DNA from: JAAUSY01 sp964526735
Lineage (GTDB): Bacteria; Chloroflexota; Chloroflexia; Chloroflexales; Chloroflexaceae
NCBI GenBank assembly: GCA_964526735.1
Contig: CAZGLO010000003.1
Span: 13,371-77,370, forward strand
Length of the DNA stretch: 64,000 bases
Direction of reading: 5' to 3'
A program made the position numbers and the translations under genes. The notes below the pieces were generated by a model. The model was given only the letters and a program-made list of their open reading frames with translations, was not told the DNA's origin and ran no database searches. Every line of letters starts with the position of its first letter. The first letter of the stretch is position 1. Of this stretch, positions 27,601 to 35,914 are shown piece by piece.

Positions 27601-28352
27601 AGGCCACCCGCCACATCCGCGCCTCGTGGCCCGCCAACCAACAACCATGGATTATCGCCATGACTGCACATGCGATGGAGAGCGACCGGCAATGGTGTTT
27701 GTCGTCGGGGATGGATGACCACATTGGCAAGCCGGTGAAGGTAGAGGAGCTTGTGGAGAAGCTCTTGATGGTCTCCAACCACCGCCGTGCGGCGGGGCAA
27801 GCACTTCTCCACATCCCTACGCCGCCGGTCGCAGAACAAAACCATTTTGACAATCACCCACAACAGCACGTTCCCCCAGATCATGCTCCTCCAACAGTGC
27901 CCCCTCCACCAAATAAAGTGGGCGAGAGAGAGGTGGCGGGAAAAGCAGGAACAGAAGCAGGAACAGAAGCAGGAACAGAAGCAGGAACAAAAGATGAGAT
28001 CAGTGCTTCGCCGCCGTCGTTCGATGAGGAGGCATATCAGCAATTTCTCGCGATGATGGGCGATGCGGCCTCAGCCTTGATCGCCATCTTCTTGGAGGAC
28101 GTGCCCAAGAACATCGAGGCCATTCAGGAGGGCTACCGTCGGGAGGATGTTCCCACCGTCACCCGGGCGGCCCACTCGATCAAGTCGAGCAGCGCCCAAG
28201 TTGGGGCCATGGGCTTCTCTTCCCTCTGCAAAGACATCGAGATGGTGGGGCATAATGGGACGTTGGAAGGCGTTGGTGGTCTCATTGAGCAGCTCGAAAG
28301 CGAGTATGAGCGCGTGCAGGCGTGGCTTGTCGAGCACGAACGGCAGCAATGA
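24663..28352 (+). CDS. Hybrid sensor histidine kinase (REC-GAF-PAS-HisKA-HATPase-REC-REC-HPt)
   Basis: 1229 residues, cytoplasmic. Order: receiver (about 21-140, LILLDINMPEMNG with Asp74), GAF (about 185-340), PAS (about 390-505), HisKA with NMSHEIRTPMNAVIGM (His531), HATPase_c (NLLSNAVKFTEMGDV, DTGIGIAPD, GTGLGLAI), two receivers (VAMLDINLPDMDG and LILMDVQMPIMDG), and a C-terminal HPt domain with AAHSIKSSSAQVGA (His1171). A complete His-Asp-His relay is thus contained in one chain. A flexible linker before HPt contains GTEAGTEAGTEAG, encoded by a DNA tandem repeat. An ATG ten codons downstream (24693) may be the real start. The HPt could also serve the upstream kinase, which lacks an obvious one (inference). 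Confidence 0.95.
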   Translation: MPVGEERNLFMTEKRKTTNQPTKGNILIVDDALANLRLLSRLLSEHGFHPRTVTSGKAALESIGVEMPDLILLDINMPEMNGYELCEQLKANERYAEIPIIFVSAMNDVIDKVKAFSSGGNDYVSKPFQVQELLVRIENQLVIHQTKNALRRNEIALQQANSTLEQRVQARTMELLKANRAYRTLSDCNQAVARATDEAQLLADICRIIVDTGGYRLAWIGMAMDDEEKTVCPVAKDGYDHDYLDTVRISWEDNPRGRGPTGQSIRTAVPHVIRSVDTDPNFSPWREEARKRGYASCVGLPLRDSDNCAFAALTIYSLEPDAFDEAEIDLLVSLADNVAYGIIALRTEAERKRTEHALRESEAELQKMNEQLEQRVHERTQELRESQALLEGILSNIPAVVYVKDIEGCFLMVNTYGANQQHRTREEFVGKQSSDFFPPHLAEIHREDERKVIETRQPVERESFLEIDGAIHTFYAIRFPIFDDTGHLYAIGNVSTDITERKQMEEAFAQARDAAEAATRAKSEFLANMSHEIRTPMNAVIGMTNLLLDTDLSTEQQDYVQTIRTSGNALLTIINDILDFSKIEAGRLEIECYPFNLRNCVEDAMELLASKAAEKGIELAYIFQNSTPEDIIGDVTRVRQIIVNLLSNAVKFTEMGDVVLTMWSDWRGEAPHTPVKISMSVRDTGIGIAPDRLDRLFKSFSQVDTSTTRQYGGTGLGLAISKCLAEMMNGTIWVESEEGTGSTFYVTFMAEIAPQCAYSFRKQNHHHLKGKRILIAEDNMINRLVLERYVTQWGMKPRVVATAQEALAWVRRGEPFDVAMLDINLPDMDGLAVVEEIVQLRGKDQHYPLLLWTSIAMRSEAVRQQKQRADLITAFLIKPIRPGVFYDTLSSLFQKHQVNDDREISYFGIMNEYLAREHPLRILLVEDNVVNQKVALRTLEKMGYRADVAANGLEVLDILHHHSYDLILMDVQMPIMDGMEATRHIRASWPANQQPWIIAMTAHAMESDRQWCLSSGMDDHIGKPVKVEELVEKLLMVSNHRRAAGQALLHIPTPPVAEQNHFDNHPQQHVPPDHAPPTVPPPPNKVGEREVAGKAGTEAGTEAGTEAGTKDEISASPPSFDEEAYQQFLAMMGDAASALIAIFLEDVPKNIEAIQEGYRREDVPTVTRAAHSIKSSSAQVGAMGFSSLCKDIEMVGHNGTLEGVGGLIEQLESEYERVQAWLVEHERQQ

Positions 28353-28455
28353 ATACGGGCCGCACCTTTATCGACGATCCCCATGCTATAATGCAAGAGG
28401 AACGACAAACAGACGTAAAGGGTTTGATACCATTGAGATAGGTGGGAAGAGAACG

Positions 28456-29262
28456 ATGCATGACACCGATGCACATTCACGCACGAAATCCTGGAGGTGG
28501 CTTTTGGTTGTACCCATCCCCGTGATTGGGATCGTGCTGGTGTGGATAGGAATTGTCTCGCTATCCTCCCCGGCTGGAGAACACCAACCGATCGGGCTTT
28601 CCCCCCTCCCAAGTACACCACCAGATTCGCTCCTCCTCCTGACCACCCCCACGCCATCTCCTGATGCTCTTCCAACGCGCTCGTCTGACACTCCTACCCC
28701 TCCTCAAGATGTTGTGGTCTATATTACGGGAGCTGTGAACGAGCCGGGTGTTTACCAACTCCCCCCCGACGCACGTGTTACCGATGTGGTATTTGCGGCA
28801 GGTGGGTTGAAGGGAGAGGCGGCAGGTGAGTACATTAACCTCGCAGCCCCTATAGAGGATGCACAGCATATTCACGTGCCGCGCCGCGAAGATCTCCGAC
28901 AGCAACGAGTTTCATCTCCGGGAGCATCGTATGCTTCCTCTTCCTTTCCAACCACGTCTCCCCCATCTGCCAACGCAGCCGCTCACACCACTAGCTATCA
29001 ATGGGGTCAAGGGAACGGAGGACATGAGGAGACCTCGACAGATCGTATCAATATCAACTATGCTTCGGAACGTGAATTGCAAGAACTGCAGGGTGTGGGA
29101 GAGGTGATCGCCAAACGGATAATCGACTACCGTACGATCAATGGCCCATTTCGTTCTATTGACGACTTGGCACACGTGCGGGGGATTGGCAGCTCGTTGA
29201 TAGAAAACAATCAAGCGTCTCTCACCGTCGGTGTAGTAGAAGACGGTGAGAAAGGCCAGTGA
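28456..29262 (+). CDS. comEA: ComEA-like DNA-binding protein (SLBB plus helix-hairpin-helix)
   Basis: About 268 residues from the ATG at 28456 with GGGAAGAG upstream. An N-terminal membrane anchor (WLLVVPIPVIGIVLVWIGIVSL) is followed by a Pro/Ser/Thr-rich spacer, an SLBB domain (VVVYITGAVNEPGVYQLPPD...) and a C-terminal paired helix-hairpin-helix (ININYASERELQELQGVGE, IDDLAHVRGIGSSLIE). This is the ComEA architecture: a surface receptor binding double-stranded DNA in natural transformation. No other competence gene is seen nearby, so its role in uptake is by family. A TATAAT word at 28387-28392 in the gap after the hybrid kinase may be its -10. Confidence 0.9.
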   Translation: MHDTDAHSRTKSWRWLLVVPIPVIGIVLVWIGIVSLSSPAGEHQPIGLSPLPSTPPDSLLLLTTPTPSPDALPTRSSDTPTPPQDVVVYITGAVNEPGVYQLPPDARVTDVVFAAGGLKGEAAGEYINLAAPIEDAQHIHVPRREDLRQQRVSSPGASYASSSFPTTSPPSANAAAHTTSYQWGQGNGGHEETSTDRININYASERELQELQGVGEVIAKRIIDYRTINGPFRSIDDLAHVRGIGSSLIENNQASLTVGVVEDGEKGQ

Positions 29263-29272
29263 TACTGGAAGA

Positions 29273-29287
29273 CTAGAAAGTAGCAGG
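29273..29287 (+). promoter_or_regulatory. Shared leader element, copy A (before kinase gene)
   Basis: CTAGAAAGTAGCAGG, identical to sequences in front of hup (34242-34228, minus) and the first chlorosome-type gene (39238-39252). Here it is followed after one base by an in-frame GTG (29289), and the kinase-domain ATG is 82 bases downstream. Confidence 0.7.
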
Positions 29288-29369
29288 TGTGCTGTGGCAT
29301 CGCTGGCCTCATGTGGCCGTCTCCACCGACGACTCACAAAAATCCTGCGATTATGCAGCACAAAGGGTC

Positions 29370-31616
29370 ATGATCCTACCACTCAAAACGCTTGTCCAAA
29401 ACCGGTACCTCATCGTCCAACTGATAGCCCAAGGTGGGATGGGAGCAGTGTACCGAGCAACAGACCGCACAAACAGCACAACGGTGGCACTCAAACAGTC
29501 GCTTGTGCACGATGAGACGCTTAACAAAGCATTTGAGCGGGAAGCACGTATCTTATCTCGGCTGCGACACTCGTCGTTACCCACTGTCAGCGACTACTTT
29601 CTCAATGAGTCGGGGCAATTCCTGGTGATGCAATATATTCCGGGTGACGACCTTGGGGCCGTGATCGAGCGCAAGGGCAAACAATTCCTTACCCCCAACG
29701 TCCTGCCGTGGGTGTTACGATGGTTTGATCAGCTCCTCGACGCCCTAACCTACCTCCACGGCCAAGAGATGCCTATCATCCACCGCGACATCAAGCCCCA
29801 AAACCTCAAGTTGACCTCAAGTGGTGAGATTGTCCTGCTCGACTTCGGAATGGCCAAGAGCGCGGCTGACCAGACCGTCCACTCGGCGGTATACAGTGTG
29901 CGCGGCTATACCCCGCAGTATGCCCCGCTTGAGCAGATCCAAGGGACGGGGACAGACGAGCGAAGCGATCTCTACTCATTGGCGGCAACCTTCTACCATC
30001 TCTTGACAGGCGAAGACCCACCCGATTCCTTGACCCGTGTCTCTGCGCGCTTGACGGGGCAATCTGACCCTCTTCGGCCCGCCAGCGAACGTAATCCGCT
30101 TGTGCCCCCCGGTGTTGCGATGGTCTTGCAACAGGCGATGGAGCAAGAGATGGCACACCGCTTTGCCAGCGCCAATGCAATGCGGACTGCGATGCGAATG
30201 GCCATACAATCGGGGAATCAATCTCCGGGCAACAGCAGCGGTCAACAAACTATTGTCTCTCCATCGGCGCGGTCGGCTCCCACCGCCAAGCACGAGGAAG
30301 GGAAGGAAGAAGACGACCGCACAGTCGTTACTGATAAGGGCACTTCGAGCAAGCTACCTTACCCAATGGTAACTGTCTCACCGAAGGATCAAGGCGATTA
30401 CCGCACTATCAGTGATGCGATTGCGAACGTCAAGCCAGGAACGCACATTGTTATCTACCCGGGGGTGTACAAAGAGTCGATTATCTTGGATAAACCTGTT
30501 TTTCTCTCTGGGGAGGGGCCATTAGATCAAGTGGTCATTGAGAGCCGCGGAGCCACCACGCTCCTCATGAGGACAGACTACGCCCGCTTGAGAAATATCA
30601 CCTTCCGGGCACGGGTGACAACAACCAAAGAAAACCGCGAACGCGACCAACGTCCGCATATCGTGGCGGTGGATGTACCGCAAGGGCGCTTGGTGATGGA
30701 AGAGTGTGATATTTCGTGTGAATCGGTGGCGTGCGTGGCGATTCACGGTGAGTCGACCTCGCCCCTTTTCTGGCGTTGCAAGATACACGATAGCCACGGC
30801 ACCGGCATTTTTGTCTACGACAAGGGGAATGGTACGGCAGAGGAGTGCGATATCTTTCGCAATGCTCTCGCAGGCATTCGGGTGTCGCAGGCGAGTAATT
30901 TCTCCCTGCATCGCTGCCTAATCCACCACGGTCGTCAGGAAGGTATCCACATCAATGAGCGCAGCCGTGCGCTGATCGAGGAGTGTGATATCTTCGACAA
31001 TGAGCGCATGGGTGTGGAGATCAAGCAGGAAAGTTCGCCGATCTTGATCCGGTGCAAGATACACAATCAGACAAATGGCGATGGGGTTGTCGTTCATCAA
31101 AAGGGACGCGGTATTTTGGAGGGGTGCAATATCTTTAGCAACGCCGAAACAGGTATTCGGATTACCCAAAATGGCAACCCGCTCATCCGACAATGTACCA
31201 TCCACCACGAACGCCAACGTGCCATTCTTGTCTTTGAGAACGGTAAGGGCACATTTGAGGAGTGCGACATCTTTGAAAACATCAAAACCAGCGTTAATAT
31301 AGGGCAAGATGGCAATCCTACCTTCCGCAACTGCCAAATCCGCAATGGTGACCAGGGAGGCGTATTGGTTTGGGATGAAGGCAAGGGGTTGATGGAAGAT
31401 TGTGCCATTACAGGAAATGCGCAGGCAGGGGTGGAGATACGCCAACACAGCAACCCCTGCTTCCGCCGGTGCTCCATCACCAACAACAAAATGATGGGTG
31501 TCCTCGTCCATAAGCAAGGGGCGGGCATCGTCGAAGAGTGTGACCTGACCGGCAATAACCGAGCGTGGTATGTCGAAGAAGGGTGTATGGTGATGGAGAG
31601 CGGAAATAGAGAGTAA
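29370..31616 (+). CDS. Serine/threonine protein kinase fused to a right-handed beta-helix repeat domain
   Basis: 748 residues from the ATG at 29370; an in-frame GTG at 29289 next to a conserved leader element is an alternative start, but the paralogue begins at the equivalent of 29370. The kinase domain (about 10-275) is complete: glycine loop QGGMGAVYRA, VALK Lys42, Glu58, HRDIKPQN (138-145), DFG (158-160) and YAPLEQIQG in place of APE. A Ser/Thr-rich linker follows, then from about 345 to the end at least nine ~23-residue parallel beta-helix (NosD/CASH-like) repeats built on EECDIF.N..AGI.I...GNP..R.C.IH. There is no signal peptide or membrane segment. Such repeats bind carbohydrate or protein partners in other families; the target is unknown. 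Confidence 0.92.
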   Translation: MILPLKTLVQNRYLIVQLIAQGGMGAVYRATDRTNSTTVALKQSLVHDETLNKAFEREARILSRLRHSSLPTVSDYFLNESGQFLVMQYIPGDDLGAVIERKGKQFLTPNVLPWVLRWFDQLLDALTYLHGQEMPIIHRDIKPQNLKLTSSGEIVLLDFGMAKSAADQTVHSAVYSVRGYTPQYAPLEQIQGTGTDERSDLYSLAATFYHLLTGEDPPDSLTRVSARLTGQSDPLRPASERNPLVPPGVAMVLQQAMEQEMAHRFASANAMRTAMRMAIQSGNQSPGNSSGQQTIVSPSARSAPTAKHEEGKEEDDRTVVTDKGTSSKLPYPMVTVSPKDQGDYRTISDAIANVKPGTHIVIYPGVYKESIILDKPVFLSGEGPLDQVVIESRGATTLLMRTDYARLRNITFRARVTTTKENRERDQRPHIVAVDVPQGRLVMEECDISCESVACVAIHGESTSPLFWRCKIHDSHGTGIFVYDKGNGTAEECDIFRNALAGIRVSQASNFSLHRCLIHHGRQEGIHINERSRALIEECDIFDNERMGVEIKQESSPILIRCKIHNQTNGDGVVVHQKGRGILEGCNIFSNAETGIRITQNGNPLIRQCTIHHERQRAILVFENGKGTFEECDIFENIKTSVNIGQDGNPTFRNCQIRNGDQGGVLVWDEGKGLMEDCAITGNAQAGVEIRQHSNPCFRRCSITNNKMMGVLVHKQGAGIVEECDLTGNNRAWYVEEGCMVMESGNRE

Positions 31617-31621
31617 GATTC

Positions 31622-33715
31622 ATGCTGCTCGAACCAAACACTGTCTTACAAAACCGATATCACATCGTGCGGCTTATTTCGCAGGGGGGGATGGGAGCGG
31701 TCTACGAAGCGACGGACGAACGGCTGGGCAATACCGTTGCGCTCAAGCAGATTGTGGTCAATGACCAACGAATGCGAGAAACGCTTGAGCGCGAAGCGCG
31801 GTTGTTAGCACAATTGCAGCACTCTGTCTTGCCCATGGTCAGCGACCACTTTGCCGAAGAGACGGGCGAGTTCCTCGTGATGCAGTACATCCCTGGCGAA
31901 GATTTGGGGATGATGCTGCTTGAAGAGGATCCGAAATTTTCGGCGGATGAGATCCTGCGGTGGGCCGACCAATTGCTCGATGCGCTTGATTATCTCCACG
32001 GCCAACACCCACCTATCGTGCACCGCGATATCAAGCCGCGCAACCTCAAGCTGACCCCACGCCGCGACATCATCCTGCTCGATTTCGGCCTTGCCAAGCG
32101 CTCGCAGACGGTCTACAAAGATGAGAGCACTGGCCGCAATGTCCGTATTCTTACGCCCGAATATGCGCCATTGGAGCAGATACAGGGCAACGATAACGAC
32201 CCCCGTAGCGATCTCTACTCGCTCGCCGCGACGCTTTATCACCTCCTGACCGGCACCTCGCCACCCGATACGTTGACCCGCGCGGCGGCGGTGTTGAGCG
32301 AGCAACTTGATCCACTCCGCCCCGCCAACGAACTTAACCCCAATATTTCGCCTGCTCTCGCGGTGATCTTGCACCAGGCGATGTCGCAAAACTTAGACCA
32401 ACGATTTGCCACTGCCAAGGCGATGCGTACGGCTTTGCGGGTTGTCCACAAGCAGGGGTTGCTGGTTGGGCCGCGCTCCTCTTCGCGCAACAGCGGCGAT
32501 GGCCAATCTACCACTCCCTCCACCAACAAGAATTCTTCTTCTGCCATCACTACGACAACTCCCTCTTCCCCCTCCTCTCGAAAACACTCCTCTTCTGCGC
32601 CCAAAGCGCTCCCCAGCTCAGCCACGCTTATCGTCTCCAAGAATGAGCAAGGCTACTTCCAGACCATACAGGAAGCAATGGAACATTCCGGCCCCGGCAC
32701 GCGCATCTTTGTTCGTCCTGGTCTCTACCGCGAAGCTATCGTTGTCAAGCACCCGTTGGAGATTATTGGCGATGGGCCGGTGGGGGATATCTTCCTGGAG
32801 TGTACCAAAGCACCATGTATTCAGATGGCCACCTCATCGGCGGTTGTACGCGGTATCTCTATCCGTGGCAGGGCAGGCATCGCTAAGGAGAAGCACGTGG
32901 CGGTGGATATCCCATTAGGGCGGCTAGTGCTGGAAGAGTGCGATATCTCGTCAGATACGCTGGCATGTGTGCATATCCACGGTGCGCAGGCAAGCCCCAT
33001 CGTATGGAATTGCCGCATCCACGGCAGCGAGAGCGAAGGGGTAGTCATTGCCGACCACGCACAGGGAATCATAGAAGACTGCGATATCTTTAGCAATGGC
33101 GGGCCAGGCATTGTGATACGCCAGATCGGCAACCCCATCATCCGCCAGTGCAAGATACACCACGGCGAACGCGATGGCATTCACATCACCGATAAGGGCG
33201 CGGGCGTGGTAGAAGGGTGCGATATTTTTAGCAATGCCCGTTCTGGTATCCACATTGAGCGCAACAGCAACCCCTTCATCCGCCTCTGCCAGATCCATGA
33301 GCAGATGAACGGCTATGGGTTCTACATCCACAGCAAGGGCGAAGGCACGATAGAAGGGTGTAATATCTTTAGCAATGCGAAGGCGGGCGTGGGTATCACC
33401 CAAGGCGGCAACCCCTTCATCCGCCGCTGCCGCATCCACCACGAAAAGCAACGTGGCGTCTTCGTCTTTGAGAATGGGGAAGGAACGATTGAGCGCTGTT
33501 CGATCATCGCAAACTTTGAGACGGGGGTGACGATTGGGCAGGGGAGCGACCCCTTTATCCGCCGCTGCCGCATCAACCAAAACGCGCTGCAAGGCATACG
33601 GGTGTTGCCCCATGGGCGGGGCAATGTAGAAGAATGTGACCTAACCGGCAATATTCAAGGGGCGTGGGATGTTGCCACGAAGTCGAAACTGCGTCAGAAT
33701 GGCAATGTCGAGTAG
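31622..33715 (+). CDS. Serine/threonine protein kinase fused to a right-handed beta-helix repeat domain (paralogue)
   Basis: 697 residues, starting 5 bases after the stop of its tandem paralogue and presumably translated from the same message. It has a complete kinase: QGGMGAVYEA, Lys42, HRDIKPRN (134-141), DFG (154-156), YAPLEQIQG. A linker very rich in Ser and Thr (about 280-335) contains likely phospho-acceptors, then beta-helix repeats run from about 350 to the end with the same CDIFSN...GNPFIRRCRIHH pattern. The two proteins align from the first residue to the last, so this is a whole-gene tandem duplication. A terminator-like hairpin follows 61 bases after the stop. It is cytosolic by sequence; the substrate is unknown. 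Confidence 0.92.
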   Translation: MLLEPNTVLQNRYHIVRLISQGGMGAVYEATDERLGNTVALKQIVVNDQRMRETLEREARLLAQLQHSVLPMVSDHFAEETGEFLVMQYIPGEDLGMMLLEEDPKFSADEILRWADQLLDALDYLHGQHPPIVHRDIKPRNLKLTPRRDIILLDFGLAKRSQTVYKDESTGRNVRILTPEYAPLEQIQGNDNDPRSDLYSLAATLYHLLTGTSPPDTLTRAAAVLSEQLDPLRPANELNPNISPALAVILHQAMSQNLDQRFATAKAMRTALRVVHKQGLLVGPRSSSRNSGDGQSTTPSTNKNSSSAITTTTPSSPSSRKHSSSAPKALPSSATLIVSKNEQGYFQTIQEAMEHSGPGTRIFVRPGLYREAIVVKHPLEIIGDGPVGDIFLECTKAPCIQMATSSAVVRGISIRGRAGIAKEKHVAVDIPLGRLVLEECDISSDTLACVHIHGAQASPIVWNCRIHGSESEGVVIADHAQGIIEDCDIFSNGGPGIVIRQIGNPIIRQCKIHHGERDGIHITDKGAGVVEGCDIFSNARSGIHIERNSNPFIRLCQIHEQMNGYGFYIHSKGEGTIEGCNIFSNAKAGVGITQGGNPFIRRCRIHHEKQRGVFVFENGEGTIERCSIIANFETGVTIGQGSDPFIRRCRINQNALQGIRVLPHGRGNVEECDLTGNIQGAWDVATKSKLRQNGNVE

Positions 33716-33776
33716 GGCAAGAGGAAAGAAGATAGCAAACGTAGCTATAGAAGGTAGGGGGAGATGGGAGAGTGGG

Positions 33777-33835
33777 CAGGGCATTGGGTTGGCCAGCTAC
33801 AAGAGGTTACCCAAGCCCTGTTTGTTTGCCTTTTT
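33777..33835 (+). terminator. Terminator-like hairpin after the kinase pair
   Basis: CAGGGC-A-TTGGGT pairs with ACCCAA-GCCCTG (12 bp with one bulged A, 19-base loop, 33777-33820), followed by a T-rich tail (TTTGTTTGCCTTTTT). It is oriented to stop rightward transcription before the convergent hup gene. Confidence 0.65.
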
Positions 33836-33933
33836 GAAGAAGCTCACAGCCCACGATGCTCAAACACTCTCTGAAGAAAGCCCCACTAGTCTGAACATAT
33901 AACCATTCCTACGATCCCTACGATCAATGAACC

Positions 33934-34218
33934 TTATGATCCTTTGACCGCCTCTTTGAGTGTGCTGCTTGCGCTGAAACCGGGGGTCTTGGTGGCAGGA
34001 ATGACCATGCGCTCGCGCGTCTGCGGGTTGACGCCTTCGCGCTCGCGGCGGTCACGTACTTCAAATGTCCCAAATCCGGTGAGGGTTACCTTTTCTCCCT
34101 GCGAGAGGGTTTCGGTAATGACCTTGATAGCGGCCTCAATAACTTGTTTGGCCTGCTTTTGGGAGATCCCATCTCCTGCCTTGTCAGCGACAGCTTTGAT
34201 AAAATCTGTCTTCTGCAT
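33934..34218 (-). CDS. hup: HU-family DNA-binding protein
   Basis: 94 residues, the normal HU length. The sequence runs from MQKTDFIKAVADKAG through helix 2 (KQAKQVIEAAIKVITETL), the GEKVTLTGFGTFEVRDR core, and the beta-arm segment GVNPQTRERMVIPATKTPGF, ending in KEAV. HU coats and bends DNA as a nucleoid protein; IHF-type specificity is not indicated. The gene has a predicted promoter 265-293 bases upstream, giving a leader of about 255 bases that ends with the CTAGAAAGTAGCAGG element 9 bases before the ATG. It lies downstream of purB on the same strand but is probably transcribed separately. Confidence 0.96.
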   Translation of the reverse strand: MQKTDFIKAVADKAGDGISQKQAKQVIEAAIKVITETLSQGEKVTLTGFGTFEVRDRREREGVNPQTRERMVIPATKTPGFSASSTLKEAVKGS

Positions 34219-34227
34219 CGAAAGAAT

Positions 34228-34242
34228 CCTGCTACTTTCTAG
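34228..34242 (-). promoter_or_regulatory. Shared leader element, copy B (before hup)
   Basis: CTAGAAAGTAGCAGG on the minus strand, 9 bases before the hup ATG; its AGCAGG end could serve as ribosome-binding site. The flanks also match the other copies (GAAGAT before it, ATTC after it). Confidence 0.75.
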
Positions 34243-34482
34243 ATCTTCAAGAATAGGTACAAGCAGTAGGATGCACCGTCTCTATCCAGCCTCTTCTCTC
34301 GTTAGAAACGTTGGATAAGAGCTTTTCCTCTACGTACGCATTCCTTGAAGCTACGAAGCCTGTTCATCCGAATGTGTCGTTGTGCTGTTTTAGAAACGAA
34401 CGGTTGTTGTGTTTTTGCTCCTGTGCGTAGCAGAAGCCTACACAACGGTTGAAATCCGGTCAGGTTACGTGGCTTGCGGTGC

Positions 34483-34511
34483 AAGATAGCATAGCAATGT
34501 CCGATTGTCAA
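34483..34511 (-). promoter_or_regulatory. Predicted sigma70-type promoter of hup
   Basis: Minus strand: a perfect TTGACA (34511-34506), a 17-base spacer and TATCTT (34488-34483). It is located just after the purB stop codon and reads towards hup. Transcription would start near 34476, about 255 bases before the hup ATG. Confidence 0.65.
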
Positions 34512-34531
34512 GCGTCACAAGCGGGTTTTTT

Positions 34532-35914
34532 CTATATTTTGACCAAACGTGCTAATGTTGGGGCCAACCCAATATACCGCTCTGGAACAAGCGATAGCAA
34601 TTCTGCCTTGGTTGCTTCATCGATATCAAGCGTTGAAACGAATGTACGCAGGTCGTCCAAAGAGGGCGCATGTCCGCGTGTAATCCCTTTGAGCGCCTCA
34701 TACGGCTCTGGGTAGCCCACCCGCCGCAAGATGGTCTGGATGGCCTCGGCAAGCACTTCGGGGTGGTCTTGCAGTTGCGAGATGAGGTAGTCGTGGTTGA
34801 CGCCCACCTTCCGTGCCCCCTTGAGGATACGGCGGTAGGCAATCAGGCTATAGCCACACGCCATCCCAAGGTTACGCAGCACAGTGCTGTCGGACAGGTC
34901 GCGCTGCAGACGGGAGACGGGCAACTTGCGGCTGAAAAACTCCAAGAGCGCGTTTGCCAACCCAAGATTGCCCTCGCCATTCTCAAAATCAATCGGGTTG
35001 ACCTTGTGCGGCATGGTCGATGAGCCGACTTCCTGCGCATTACTGGCCTGCACCAGGTAGCCATCGCTGATATAGCGCCACATATCCTGGCAGAAGTCCA
35101 TCAAGATGGTGTTGAGCCGCTTGTAGGCATCGCACATCTCCGCCAACGAATCGTGCGGCTCTATCTGCGTGGTAAGCAGCACCGGCTCTAGCCCCAAGAA
35201 GCGAATAAACGCCTTACTGAAGCCAATCCAGTCAATCGTGGGATAGGCGGCGGTGTGTGCGGCAAATGTCCCCGTCGCGCCATTGAGCTTGCCCGTGGTG
35301 GTAACATTGGCGAGGGTTTCTGTCGCCCGCTGGAGACGGGAGAGGAACACCGCAATCTCCTTGCCCATGGTGGTGGGGGTGGCAGGCTGGCCGTGGGTGC
35401 GGGAAATCATCGCCGTCTCCGCCTCGCCATCTATCAGCCCATAGAGGTGCTCTTCAAGCTCGCGCAGCACGGGCAAAAGAACCGTATCACGCGATTCGCG
35501 CATAATCAAGCTGTAGGCGAGGTTGTTGACATCCTCCGACGTCAGCCCAAAGTGCACCGCCTCTTTCCACTGCCCAAACCCAAGCTCATCAAGCCGCTCT
35601 CGTATCCAATATTCCACCGCCTTGACATCGTGGTTGACCCGCCGATCCCACGCCGCGATGGCACGCGCATCCTCTATCTTAAAGTGGGAGTAGAGCGAGC
35701 GTAGGGTGGCTTGCTGCTGGCCGTTGAATGCAGGCACAAAGGAGACACTTGGCATCCGGGAGAGGAAAATCAGGTATTCGACCTCCACCTGGACGCGGTA
35801 GCGGAAGAGCGCCGCCTCGCTAAAAAACGACTCTAAGACTGCCACATCGGCATGATAGCGCCCATCAAGCGCAGAGAGCGCACTGAGCCGATCAAACATA
35901 TCTCGTTCTGCCAT
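34532..35914 (-). CDS. purB: Adenylosuccinate lyase
   Basis: 460 residues, E. coli-type PurB (argininosuccinase/fumarase fold), which cleaves SAICAR and adenylosuccinate in purine synthesis. Signatures: LSALSALDGRYH at the start, HFGLTSEDVNNLAYSLIM, the catalytic-His region ISRTHGQPATPTTMGKE, and the family signature GSSTMPHKVNPIDFENGEGN. It is transcribed leftward and followed by hup; the upstream region is a 375-bp divergent gap shared with a GT2-methyltransferase gene. Confidence 0.97.
   Translation of the reverse strand: MAERDMFDRLSALSALDGRYHADVAVLESFFSEAALFRYRVQVEVEYLIFLSRMPSVSFVPAFNGQQQATLRSLYSHFKIEDARAIAAWDRRVNHDVKAVEYWIRERLDELGFGQWKEAVHFGLTSEDVNNLAYSLIMRESRDTVLLPVLRELEEHLYGLIDGEAETAMISRTHGQPATPTTMGKEIAVFLSRLQRATETLANVTTTGKLNGATGTFAAHTAAYPTIDWIGFSKAFIRFLGLEPVLLTTQIEPHDSLAEMCDAYKRLNTILMDFCQDMWRYISDGYLVQASNAQEVGSSTMPHKVNPIDFENGEGNLGLANALLEFFSRKLPVSRLQRDLSDSTVLRNLGMACGYSLIAYRRILKGARKVGVNHDYLISQLQDHPEVLAEAIQTILRRVGYPEPYEALKGITRGHAPSLDDLRTFVSTLDIDEATKAELLSLVPERYIGLAPTLARLVKI

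Larger units (their letters stand above)
34219..34531 (-). other. hup leader and purB-hup intergenic region
   Basis: 313 bases with no protein gene. It holds the predicted hup promoter near its purB end and an unusually long leader (about 255 bases). The leader contains repeated CAACAACCGTT/CAACCGTTGTG-type and CAACGTTTC-type words, but no riboswitch family I recognise. It could host an untranslated regulatory RNA; nothing decisive is visible. Confidence 0.55.
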
